From assembly GCA_944325595.1 (NCBI GenBank), contig CALVAQ010000002.1, positions 112,879-176,878 of the forward strand: a DNA stretch of 64,000 bases. Direction: 5' to 3'. The notes beneath the pieces were generated by a model, which saw only the letters and a list, made by a program, of their open reading frames with translations, searched no databases and was not told the DNA's origin. Shown here piece after piece: positions 1 to 7,822 of this stretch. This DNA is from Candidatus Gastranaerophilales bacterium (GTDB lineage: Bacteria; Cyanobacteriota; Vampirovibrionia; Gastranaerophilales; Gastranaerophilaceae). The position numbers were made by a program, and so were the translations under genes. Numbering within the stretch: position 1 is the stretch's first letter; each line of letters starts with the position of its first letter.

Positions 1-1
1 C

Positions 2-508
2 AAAACTACGAACCTTTTAAAATATAGTGTAGATTATCCCGAAGAAGTCGGCGCGGACAGAATAGTGAATGCTTTTGCTGCATACAGTCTATACAAGAGG
101 GACTGCATAGTCGTTGATTTAGGGACTGCGACATCTTTTGATATTGTTAAAGCAAACGGGGAGTTTATTGGCGGTGTAATTTGTGCAGGAATGAAAATTC
201 AAGCTGAAAGTTTGAAAAAATTTACGTCAAAATTGCCGTTAATAAAAATTGAAGCGCCCAAAAATGCTATAGGAAGAAATACTGTAGATGCAATGTTGTC
301 AGGCATAGTAAGAGGTCATGCCTGCATGATATGCGGTTTGATTGAGGAGTGTTCAAAAGAACTTGGCACAGAGCCTCTGGTGATAGCTACCGGAGGATAC
401 TCCGAAATTGTTGCTCAGTATATGAAAAAGCCTTTTGATTATATAAATCCGTATATTACACTTGAAGGATTAAAGCTTATTTATGATGCGCATGTTGCTG
501 TGGTCTAA
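2..508 (+). CDS. coaX: Type III pantothenate kinase, C-terminal part (cut by window edge)
   Basis: Phosphorylates pantothenate in the first step of coenzyme A synthesis, in the cytoplasm. The frame is open from base 2, so the N-terminus with the first ATP-binding segment lies outside the window. Visible family landmarks are YPEEVGADRIVNAFAA, the second phosphate segment DLGTATSFDIV, GGVICAGMKIQAESL, and the C-terminal VIATGGYSEIV. The GTG at base 65 is an internal valine, not the start. The remaining 168 codons are about two thirds of a usual CoaX (near 255 residues). Identification is firm. Confidence 0.93.
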   Translation, partial: KTTNLLKYSVDYPEEVGADRIVNAFAAYSLYKRDCIVVDLGTATSFDIVKANGEFIGGVICAGMKIQAESLKKFTSKLPLIKIEAPKNAIGRNTVDAMLSGIVRGHACMICGLIEECSKELGTEPLVIATGGYSEIVAQYMKKPFDYINPYITLEGLKLIYDAHVAVV

Positions 509-529
509 AATCCTCCATTAAACCGAGTA

Positions 530-558
530 AAACATTTTGAACAAGAGTTAAAATGTTT
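530..558. repeat. AT-rich inverted repeat between coaX and the next gene
   Basis: AAACATTTT (530-538) and AAAATGTTT (550-558) are perfect inverted copies separated by 11 bases. The stem has little GC and no T-run follows, so it is a poor terminator. It may be an operator for the small gene that begins at 590. Function unknown. Confidence 0.35.
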
Positions 559-589
559 ATGTAGGGATATTTTATTGAGAGGGGGTAGC

Positions 590-889
590 ATGCTGAATAA
601 TACGGCAGATGCGTTTTATTTTGAAAAAGCTGAGAAAGTTGCTGCTTTGAATGTGACACCTATCAGCAAACTATATGTCCCTCAGAATAACGGTGAAATT
701 TCTCCGTCTATTATGCAGAATTGGACACAACAGGCTACAGAATGCTATGAAATCCAATCAGACTGCTCTAAATGCTCGCTGTGCGGCGGAAATTATTCTT
801 TTATATGTCAGATGCCAAAAATAGTAAAAGCTTTGCTAAAAACTTACGGCCCGCCTCAAAATTTACATAATGGCGGGGAACAATTTTAG
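590..889 (+). CDS. Small unknown protein with CxxCxxC motif
   Basis: A 99-residue protein that I do not recognise. The start is the ATG at 590, because a GAGGGGG ribosome site lies just upstream; an in-frame TTG at 575 has no such support. The centre carries Cys residues in the pattern DCSKCSLCGG followed by another Cys eight residues on, which could bind a metal or Fe-S cluster or be redox active. There is no signal peptide or membrane segment. Its 3' end overlaps the convergent gene at 886 by four bases. It follows coaX by about 80 bases and may share its transcript. Confidence 0.6.
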   Translation: MLNNTADAFYFEKAEKVAALNVTPISKLYVPQNNGEISPSIMQNWTQQATECYEIQSDCSKCSLCGGNYSFICQMPKIVKALLKTYGPPQNLHNGGEQF

Positions 890-1233
890 AACTTCTCTAT
901 TACAAATTTTGTGGCTTCATCAACTGTTTCGGGCGTATTCAAGTTTTTTTCAATATTATCAATCGAATGTCCGCGATTTGGATTTCTTTTAATGCGTTTA
1001 TAGGTGTACAGAACTATAAACAGAATAACACCCGAACCGCCTACAAGAAGCATTGCTTTCAAAAATTTGGCAAAAACTCTTTTTATCTCAGTGCTTTTTT
1101 CTATTTTTGTCTTCGGAATTAATGTTTTACCGGGAAATGCCTGAACAGGCAGGCAAGATAGAGGTAAAAGCAAAAAGATGCCCAAAATTGCCGTTAAAAA
1201 TATATTACGTATTCTGATTGATACTTTTTGCAT
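886..1233 (-). CDS. Small membrane protein, unknown
   Basis: A 115-residue protein of unknown function. Residues about 9-32 form a signal-peptide-like hydrophobic stretch ending in a possible cleavage site (LPVQA-FP). A second membrane helix lies near residues 61-77 (MLLVGGSGVILFIVLYTY) and is followed by a basic segment, so the C-terminal third is probably cytoplasmic. It starts 18 bases after the RNase E/G stop, with AGGT just before the ATG, and is probably the last gene of that operon. Its stop overlaps the convergent gene on the plus strand. Confidence 0.6.
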   Translation of the reverse strand: MQKVSIRIRNIFLTAILGIFLLLPLSCLPVQAFPGKTLIPKTKIEKSTEIKRVFAKFLKAMLLVGGSGVILFIVLYTYKRIKRNPNRGHSIDNIEKNLNTPETVDEATKFVIEKF

Positions 1234-1251
1234 TATACCTGAACCTCGATT

Positions 1252-3114
1252 TTATTCTGCTTTTTCTGCCGGTTTCTTTCTCGTTCTGGCAGCTTTTCTT
1301 GTTTTTGTCTGCTTCTTCGGTTTTTCATCCTGAGTCTGATTCTGTTGAACTTCTTCTTTAGGTTGTTCAACAATAGCTTCTACCTGTTGAGCTGCTTCTT
1401 TTTCTTTGGCTTTTGCTGCAGCTTTGGCTTTTCTTGGTGTTCGTTTTTTTGTTTTCTTTTCTTCTTTATCAGCCTTTTCTTCATCCGCAGGAGCTTCAGT
1501 CACAGCAGGCTCAGTATTTTTAACTTCAACAGCGGTAATATCATTTGTCAAGATTTCGGATACTTCATTCATAAGCTCCTGAAAAGCAGTATCATCTTTT
1601 TTCTTGTTATTTCTTCTGTTTTTGTTAAATCTTTTATTTCTGTTATCTCTTTTATTCTGGTTCTGTTTTTCCTGCGATTCATCTACAATTACTGTTTCGG
1701 CAGACTCTATAGTTTCTGTTTGTTTATTGTCTTTTGAATTGTTGTGGAGTCTTCTGTCGTACTCATTTTTTTGATTGTTCTGGTTATTATTTTGAGAACC
1801 GTTTACATTTTGATGGTTAAATACTTTATTATGCTTTTTACCGCTGTTTATCGGCAGTTTGAGTTTTGCGGCTTTAGATTTTTGTTCACCTTCGCTCAAA
1901 GAAGAGGCAAAGCCGAAATCTTCAAGAATTTCGCCTGTACCATGGCAATGAGGACATTTCTTTGTAAATATTTCAGACAAGCTTTGACCTTGTCTGTGTC
2001 TTGTCATTTCAACAAGACCCAAATCAGAAAGCTGTCCTACCTGTGGTTTTGCCTTGTCTGACTCAACAGCAAGTTCCAGCTCTTCCATAATCGCTATTTT
2101 ATCGGCACGGCTGAGCATATCAATAAAGTCTATGATAATCATGCCTCCGATGTTTCTAAGCTTTAATTGCCTTGCAATCTCCGTAACAGCCTCTTTATTT
2201 GTCTTGAGAATAGTTTCATCCTGTGTTGCGGAACTTATGAATTTACCGCTGTTTACATCAATAACGGTAAGAGCTTCTGTCGTCTGAATAAACAGGTATC
2301 CGCCGGACGGAAGGTTTACCTTAATCTGCAAAGCCTGTTCAATTTCTTTTTTTACACCTGATGCAACAAGCAAAGGCTCACTGCCTTTATATACGGAAAT
2401 ATCAATATCTTTGTGCAAATTCCAGTTTTGAATAAGCTGCTGAACTCTGTGCATTGCATAGGGAGTGTCAACAACAATTTCTTTAACATCTTCTGTGCAG
2501 GCTTCTCTGATTACTCTGTACAACAAATCCTGATCACGATACAAAAGATTCGGCGCATCGACAAGTTCTGCCTGAGTAACAATAGTATTCCATTTTTCAA
2601 GAAGTATTTCCAAATCCTCTTGAATTTCCGCTTCTGTTTGACCTTCGGCTTCAGTTCTGATAATAACCCCGACACCTACAGGTTTTAGCAGGCTGACTAT
2701 TGATTTGAGCCTTGCTCTTTCTTTTGAGGACATGATTTTTTTGCTGACACTGATACCGGTTTCCTGCGGCATAAGAACGCAGAATCTTCCAGGCAGACTT
2801 AAAGATGTGGTTACTCTGGGACCTTTGTGTCCTGTGGGCTCTTTTACAACCTGAACGACAAGTTTTTGTTTTGGTGAAAGTTTATCCTGCAAGCCGCCTT
2901 TGCCGATAACATCAGCTGCATGCAAAAAGCCCATTTTATCTGAACCGACATCAACAAAAGCTGCTTCGATACTCGGAAGAATGTTTTCGACCTTACTTAA
3001 ATACACATCACCGAGCAAAATTTCGCCTCTGTGGATATAAAATTCAGTTGCTTTATTGTCTTCAAAAACCGCAGCAATACTGTCACGTTCTGCAATTACA
3101 ATTGATTTAGCCAT
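1252..3114 (-). CDS. rng: Ribonuclease E/G family endoribonuclease
   Basis: Single-strand-specific endoribonuclease for rRNA maturation and mRNA decay. An S1-like RNA-binding domain occupies about residues 35-110 (KVENILPSIEAAFVDVG). The catalytic DNase I-like region has metal-binding Asp286 in VIDVNSG and Asp329 in IIIDFIDM. The zinc-link Cys pair is in CPHCHGTG (387-390). Residues 400-620 are a low-complexity tail rich in Asn, Lys and Glu, ending in very basic stretches that probably bind RNA or a partner. The catalytic core without a long scaffold resembles cyanobacterial RNase E. An AAAGGA site precedes the ATG. The radical SAM-DUF2344 gene lies directly upstream, a pairing known in Clostridia and Cyanobacteria. 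Confidence 0.93.
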   Translation of the reverse strand: MAKSIVIAERDSIAAVFEDNKATEFYIHRGEILLGDVYLSKVENILPSIEAAFVDVGSDKMGFLHAADVIGKGGLQDKLSPKQKLVVQVVKEPTGHKGPRVTTSLSLPGRFCVLMPQETGISVSKKIMSSKERARLKSIVSLLKPVGVGVIIRTEAEGQTEAEIQEDLEILLEKWNTIVTQAELVDAPNLLYRDQDLLYRVIREACTEDVKEIVVDTPYAMHRVQQLIQNWNLHKDIDISVYKGSEPLLVASGVKKEIEQALQIKVNLPSGGYLFIQTTEALTVIDVNSGKFISSATQDETILKTNKEAVTEIARQLKLRNIGGMIIIDFIDMLSRADKIAIMEELELAVESDKAKPQVGQLSDLGLVEMTRHRQGQSLSEIFTKKCPHCHGTGEILEDFGFASSLSEGEQKSKAAKLKLPINSGKKHNKVFNHQNVNGSQNNNQNNQKNEYDRRLHNNSKDNKQTETIESAETVIVDESQEKQNQNKRDNRNKRFNKNRRNNKKKDDTAFQELMNEVSEILTNDITAVEVKNTEPAVTEAPADEEKADKEEKKTKKRTPRKAKAAAKAKEKEAAQQVEAIVEQPKEEVQQNQTQDEKPKKQTKTRKAARTRKKPAEKAE

Positions 3115-3162
3115 AATAATTCCTTTAAATATCTCTAAACTTTGTTAACCATTGCTGTTTAA

Positions 3163-5667
3163 TTAAAGAATGTTAAAATCTTCGTCATAAAAAGCTGTTC
3201 TGGTTATACTAAACTTTTTCTCAGGATAGAAAATTTTCATCAAATCATCAGCACGAACAGACGGAATATCTGTATTCTGTCCTGTTTTCAATGTTACATA
3301 CAATTTGTTATCATTGATTTCAACATCTTTTACTGATTGTTTAATGTTTACTAATTTGTCTATACCTTTTTTTGTCTTCTTCTTTAAGAATATTTCATCT
3401 TCTGAAGTAAGCTTATCTTTAATATACATTAAATCTTGAAAATTTGAAACATCTTCAACCAAATGACTTATTTCATATCGTGCCCACTGGGTTGTATGGT
3501 CAAGAGAGAGTGTGTTTTTGTCTATTTCACAAATATTAATAATCTGCGCCATCGGGTCAAAGGATTTGTTTAAAACGGTTTTTAACTCATTCGTGTCATA
3601 GCTTTCAAACAATTCAAAATCGATAAATTCTGTTTCACTTTCCATAAAAATAGGCAAAGCGACCCCGAGAGAAATTCTGGGTATCGGGTTAAATCCTTCA
3701 GTGAATACAACCGGCAGCTGCGAGCGGAACAATCCTTTTACAAGCGTGTTTTGCCAATCCAGATGTGATAAAAACTTTAAATATCCTTTTTTGGTAACTT
3801 TTGCACGATATTTCTTGATATTGTCTCTTGAATAAACTTTTTTGTCTTTTAGCACCGGCTCATAAGGTTTGTCAATGTTTTTTGAGACTTTAAACGAAGG
3901 ACAAATTCCGCAGTTTGAACATTTAGTTTCACAAGGTACACTTGCAGCGCTATTGAGCGCTTTTTGATATTCCTGTTGAAACCATTCTTTTTTTATTCCG
4001 ACATTTATAAAATCCCATGGCAGGGCTTCATCAACATCAAACTCCTTTTGTGAAAGTTCTGACAGTGAAATACCGCATTCATCCGCAATATTATACCATT
4101 TGTCTTTGTCAAAATTTTCATCCCAGGAATCCAGATAACATCCGTTTTCGTACAAAGTTTTTATATATTTGCACAATGATGCATCGCCTCTTGTTATTAC
4201 GGCTTCAATTTCCGAAATATATTTTTCATGTATTTTGATTTTTACACCTTTTAGCGAGCGTGATTTTTCTTTTATGTAAGCAATTTTTTGCGATATTTCT
4301 TCCAGTGAATCCTGTCCCGCCCACTGAAACGGGGTAAATGGTTTCGGAACAAATATAGACATTGTGCATGTTAATTTTAAGTCATAGTTAAGGTTAAGTT
4401 CTTTTTTCAAAAGCTTAGCCCTGTATTTTATACCGGAGAGAAGTTCAATAAATTCATCTATATCTTCATATGTTTCAGTAGGCAGTCCGAGTATAAAATA
4501 GTATTTTATGCTGTCATAGCCGTTTTTGTAGCAATCCAGTGTTGTATTAACAATCTGGTCTTTTGAAATATTTTTATTGATTACATCTCGGAGCCTTTGA
4601 GAACCAGCCTCTGGAGCAAGGGTGATAGTGGTTTTCCTGACATCTTTAACAAGATTAGACAATCTGATATTAAATCTGTCTATTCTCTGGCTCGGAAGTG
4701 AAGCAGATACTTTTTTGTCATTGAAATAACAGGTTAATTCTTCCAGTACAGGTTCTATATTTGTATAGTCGTTTGATGAGAGCGATAACATTGAAAATTC
4801 GTCATAACCTGTATTTTTTACCAAATCTTTTGTTATTGATATTATGTCTTCAGCTTTTCTCTCTCGTATAGGCAAATTAACATGCCCCGGCTGACAAAAT
4901 CTGCACATTCTGCCGCAGCCGCGTCTTATTTCAACGACCGCTCTGTCATGAATTGAGGTTGAAAAAGGCACGGGATGTTTTCTGGGCGCACTCACAGGTG
5001 AAAAATTATAGATTCTTTTATTAATCGTTTTGCCGTCATAAAATGCAGGTACATAAACCCCGTCAACTTCTGATAAAGCTTGCAGGATGGAGTTTCTGTC
5101 ACTGTTCAAAGCTTTTTGTGTTTTGAATACATCAACAACTTCTTTGAGTATGTCTTCCCCGTCACCGATTAAGAATGCATCAACAAAATCTCTGACCGGT
5201 TCAGGATTATACGTGCAGGGACCTCCTGCAAAAACAATCGGATGATTTTCCTTTCTGTCAGTGGACAGAACAGGGATATCGGACATTTTCATCATTGCCA
5301 GCATAGTCGGATAAGCAAGTTCATATTGCAAAGAAAAACCGATTAAATCAAAGTCTCCAAGGCAGACTTTTGACTCAACACCATATAAAAACAATCCCTG
5401 TTTTTCCAATTCATTTTTGCAATCTACGTCAGGAGCATATGCCCTGTCACACATACATCCGTCAATAGAATTCAGTGTTTCATAGAGTATTCTGTGACCG
5501 AGGTTGCTGGCACCAACCTCATATTTATCAGGAAACACTATTGCAAATGTGACATCGGCAGTTTCAAAATCTTTGTTGTACGAATATCTTTCATGACCTA
5601 CATATTGATAAGGCTTGTTTACATTATAAAGAAGCTTATCCAGAGTGTTTTTGTCTAACTTTCTCAT
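3163..5667 (-). CDS. Radical SAM protein fused to a DUF2344 domain (TIGR03960/TIGR03936 type)
   Basis: An 834-residue radical SAM enzyme of unknown substrate. Residues 1-240 resemble the N-terminal part of TIGR03960 proteins, which is B12-binding-like. The SAM-cluster cysteines are C251, C255 and C258 in RRGCGRMCRFCQPG. A further Cys set near residue 600 (CETKCSNCGIC) may hold a second cluster. From about residue 620 the DUF2344 (TIGR03936) domain follows, with YRAKVTKKGYLKFLSHLDW and FTEGFNPIPRISLG. Fusion of the two parts and an RNase E/G gene downstream are typical of the family and suggest a role in RNA or ribosome metabolism (inferred). TTGCCA and TATAAA boxes sit six bases before the ATG, so the message may be leaderless. 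Confidence 0.88.
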   Translation of the reverse strand: MRKLDKNTLDKLLYNVNKPYQYVGHERYSYNKDFETADVTFAIVFPDKYEVGASNLGHRILYETLNSIDGCMCDRAYAPDVDCKNELEKQGLFLYGVESKVCLGDFDLIGFSLQYELAYPTMLAMMKMSDIPVLSTDRKENHPIVFAGGPCTYNPEPVRDFVDAFLIGDGEDILKEVVDVFKTQKALNSDRNSILQALSEVDGVYVPAFYDGKTINKRIYNFSPVSAPRKHPVPFSTSIHDRAVVEIRRGCGRMCRFCQPGHVNLPIRERKAEDIISITKDLVKNTGYDEFSMLSLSSNDYTNIEPVLEELTCYFNDKKVSASLPSQRIDRFNIRLSNLVKDVRKTTITLAPEAGSQRLRDVINKNISKDQIVNTTLDCYKNGYDSIKYYFILGLPTETYEDIDEFIELLSGIKYRAKLLKKELNLNYDLKLTCTMSIFVPKPFTPFQWAGQDSLEEISQKIAYIKEKSRSLKGVKIKIHEKYISEIEAVITRGDASLCKYIKTLYENGCYLDSWDENFDKDKWYNIADECGISLSELSQKEFDVDEALPWDFINVGIKKEWFQQEYQKALNSAASVPCETKCSNCGICPSFKVSKNIDKPYEPVLKDKKVYSRDNIKKYRAKVTKKGYLKFLSHLDWQNTLVKGLFRSQLPVVFTEGFNPIPRISLGVALPIFMESETEFIDFELFESYDTNELKTVLNKSFDPMAQIINICEIDKNTLSLDHTTQWARYEISHLVEDVSNFQDLMYIKDKLTSEDEIFLKKKTKKGIDKLVNIKQSVKDVEINDNKLYVTLKTGQNTDIPSVRADDLMKIFYPEKKFSITRTAFYDEDFNIL

Positions 5668-5673
5668 AAAATT

Positions 5674-5703
5674 TTTATACCGTTATATAATGTTTTTTGG
5701 CAA
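5674..5703 (-). promoter_or_regulatory. Putative promoter placing the start of transcription at the ATG of the radical SAM gene
   Basis: On the minus strand, TTGCCA (5703-5698) and TATAAA (5679-5674) are separated by 18 bases, and the ATG follows the -10 by six bases. No Shine-Dalgarno sequence is present. The boxes lie partly inside the end of the upstream gene. Confidence 0.4.
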
Positions 5704-6027
5704 AAATTTGTCTATTTCAATAATAGTACCGTCTAGCTCATTATTTCTGAACATAAGCAGAAAATCAAGCAGTTTGTCGTTCGGAACATTGTAACTGTAT
5801 AAAGACGGCGAGCCGTTTTTGTCCCTCATCACTTTTACAATATAGTGACAGTCTTTTGCATAATTAAGCAAATTTTCCGATTTAAACGGATAGCCGTTGA
5901 CATCTTTATCCATTCTGACATAGCTGAATCCTGCAAAAGATTTTACCTTTTCTTTGGAATCAACAGGCTTATTTTTGATATGCTTGCTAAATATATTTAT
6001 AACTTTTTTACTTATTTCTTCAGACAT
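5683..6027 (-). CDS. Unknown 114-residue cytoplasmic protein
   Basis: Unrecognised protein, probably soluble; predicted charge is mixed with many lysines. The ATG at 6027 (MSEEISKKV) is chosen over a TTG at 6066; neither has a clear ribosome site, so the start is uncertain. It ends 15 bases before the radical SAM gene and could be cotranscribed with it, although that gene also appears to have its own promoter. No domain or motif I can name. Confidence 0.5.
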   Translation of the reverse strand: MSEEISKKVINIFSKHIKNKPVDSKEKVKSFAGFSYVRMDKDVNGYPFKSENLLNYAKDCHYIVKVMRDKNGSPSLYSYNVPNDKLLDFLLMFRNNELDGTIIEIDKFLPKNII

Positions 6028-6085
6028 AAAAATATTAAAACTTATTTTACGTTTGTAGTCTAGCAATTTACAAAATTCAACAAAA

Positions 6086-6113
6086 AAAAGAGCAGACTAT
6101 TGTTGTCTGCTCT
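6086..6113 (-). terminator. Rho-independent terminator of the Pro-rich HEAT-like gene
   Basis: Perfect 9-bp stem AGAGCAGAC/GTCTGCTCT (6089-6097, 6105-6113) with a 7-base loop. On the minus strand a run of Ts follows, and a shorter T-run on the plus strand makes it potentially bidirectional. Confidence 0.85.
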
Positions 6114-6134
6114 TTTATATTTTACCTATGACTA

Positions 6135-7238
6135 TTAAGCGTTAGGAATAGAATCAAGTTTTGCAAGTCCTTCTGCTGCTACTTTTTGAACATTTTCATC
6201 AGCATCCTGTTTTGAGAGTTCAAAGATTTCTTTCATAACAGGCTTATATTCAGGTCTTGCGTTGTAAGCAAGTGCTGCCAAACCGCTTGCTCTGAGCATC
6301 GGGTTCGGGTTGTCTTTGATTGTTGTGACAATCTGTTCCATACCCGGAAGATCTTTGATGTCAGGTGTCATGTTGTTTGTTTTCTTGAATTCATCAATCA
6401 AGAGGTTTTGCAGAATTGCTGTCGTGAATAAAGCATATTGTTTATTTCTTTCTGCCATTTCTAACGGAGAAATTTTGTTTGCTTCTGCCATATCAGCTTC
6501 TGACAACTGTTTACCTGAAAGCAATTGTTGTCTCAAATCTTTTTGATGTTCAGTCGGTCCTTCAAGAGTAGATGTGTCTTTACCGATTACGCCGAGCAAT
6601 GATTCCATCAATGCTGTATCAAGCAATGTCGGTGCAACCTGCGGATTGTTTTGTGCAATGTCTGCTACTCTTTCGATAGCATCACCGGCTTTTTGTAAAT
6701 CATCTGATTTAATTTCCTGAATTACCGAAGGCAAATCAATTACTGATTGAGCCGGAGCTGGTGCTGCTGGTGTTGCGGTTGCAGCCGGAGCAGCTTCAGG
6801 AGCAGGAACTACTGACGGAGGCACCTGTGTAATTGTCTGTTGATTAATTACCTGAGGAGCCGGAACAGTTTGTGCAGCCGGAGCCGGTGCTGCCGTTTGA
6901 GGAGCAGTCTGCGGCACTGTGTATGTTGGAGCCTGTGTTTGTACAGGCGGGTAATAAGTCGGCTGTGTCATTACAACTTGACCTTGCTGTTGAACTGCCG
7001 GTACAGGAGTTTGTGTCTGTACGGGCGGATAGTATACAGGCACCTGTGCAGTTTGAGGATAGCTGTATACCGGAGCCTGCGGATATGAATATACACTGCC
7101 TTGCTGAGCGCCCGGTGTATTTACTTTCGGATCAAGAATATTAATTTTAATTGCATTGTATTCAGCCGGTAACTGTGCAGGACATGCTGCGACCGGTGTT
7201 GTATATCCGTAATTTGCTGGTAAAGGTGCTTGTATCAT
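6135..7238 (-). CDS. Pro/Gln/Ala-rich protein with C-terminal HEAT-like helical domain
   Basis: A 367-residue protein of unknown function. The ATG at 7238 is preferred because AAAGGGGAAG lies six bases before it; an in-frame start eight codons upstream lacks a ribosome site. Residues 1-35 carry the motif AEYNAIKINI, shared with the small gene at 7377. Residues 40-180 are low-complexity with YYPPVQTQ and YSYPQAPVY repeats. Residues 185-365 are helical, and the last part (PMLRASGLAALAYNA, ENVQKVAAEGLAKLD) resembles HEAT repeats, which bind other proteins. No signal peptide is visible. It has its own terminator. A scaffolding role is a guess. Confidence 0.75.
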   Translation of the reverse strand: MIQAPLPANYGYTTPVAACPAQLPAEYNAIKINILDPKVNTPGAQQGSVYSYPQAPVYSYPQTAQVPVYYPPVQTQTPVPAVQQQGQVVMTQPTYYPPVQTQAPTYTVPQTAPQTAAPAPAAQTVPAPQVINQQTITQVPPSVVPAPEAAPAATATPAAPAPAQSVIDLPSVIQEIKSDDLQKAGDAIERVADIAQNNPQVAPTLLDTALMESLLGVIGKDTSTLEGPTEHQKDLRQQLLSGKQLSEADMAEANKISPLEMAERNKQYALFTTAILQNLLIDEFKKTNNMTPDIKDLPGMEQIVTTIKDNPNPMLRASGLAALAYNARPEYKPVMKEIFELSKQDADENVQKVAAEGLAKLDSIPNA

Positions 7239-7352
7239 TTTCTTCCCCTTTTGAATTATCATTAGACACTTATTTAACTAAACTGAAATTTTAAAATTGC
7301 TATTTTGTTATTATAAATTAATAAAACTTAACAATAAATTTCAGATGTAATA

Positions 7353-7376
7353 AAAAACAACCGCAGTACGGTTGTT
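7353..7376 (-). terminator. Terminator of the small EYNAIKINI gene
   Basis: Perfect 8-bp stem AACAACCG/CGGTTGTT (7356-7363, 7369-7376) with a 5-base loop, followed on the minus strand by TTTTTTA. It directly abuts the stop codon of the 65-residue gene. Confidence 0.85.
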
Positions 7377-7574
7377 CTATGCATTATAATTTATATTTTT
7401 ACCTGCTTCAGCCGGAGCGGGCACAGTAATCGGTGCAGCAGGTTGAACCGGAGGTGCCGGCGGCAACGGAGCTGCTGCATGCGGTGCATCTACGTTTGCA
7501 CCTGATATATTAATCTTGATAGCATTATATTCTGCTGCTGGAGCCGGAACATAAGTCATAGGTTGTTGAATCAT
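7377..7574 (-). CDS. Small Pro/Ala-rich protein with EYNAIKINI motif
   Basis: A 65-residue protein that looks like a shortened copy of the N-terminus of the neighbouring 367-residue protein: both begin MIQ, both have AEYNAIKINI near residues 13-35, and both continue into Pro/Ala-rich sequence. Here the protein stops without the helical domain. GGAGG six bases before the ATG and an immediate terminator show that it is a real, separately transcribed gene. Function unknown; the shared motif may be a docking or targeting segment (inferred). Confidence 0.7.
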   Translation of the reverse strand: MIQQPMTYVPAPAAEYNAIKINISGANVDAPHAAAPLPPAPPVQPAAPITVPAPAEAGKNINYNA

Positions 7575-7763
7575 TTTTCCTCCGTTTAATAGATGGTTTA
7601 TCGATTATACTTGGTAAATAACCAAATAAAAAAAATTTTGTTAGCTAAAGGTGATTTCGGTAACAAAAGTTAACATAAATCTGATATATTAACGATAATT
7701 TCGGCATAATCCCTTGTATTACAAAGATACTACCAACATTATTCTTTTGCAAATATTATTATC

Positions 7764-7777
7764 ACTACCCGGATAGT
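7764..7777. promoter_or_regulatory. Near-palindrome in the nadB promoter region
   Basis: ACTACCC followed directly by GGATAGT forms a 14-bp palindrome with one mismatch, 46 bases before the nadB start. Position and symmetry fit an operator for the NAD operon, but no known regulator motif is recognised. Confidence 0.3.
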
Positions 7778-7822
7778 AGTAAAAAAAATCTGTTTGTATT
7801 AATATTTAGTGAAGAGGTAAAC

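Noticed and set aside
65..67. GTG as start of the coaX gene
   Set aside because: The frame is open upstream to base 2 and encodes the conserved YPEEVGADRI segment, so this GTG is internal.
1345..2688. Several plus-strand frames of 64-130 codons with Phe/Ser/Leu-rich translations opposite RNase E/G
   Set aside because: They lie antisense to a strongly supported gene, lack ribosome sites, and their composition is that of complementary low-complexity sequence.
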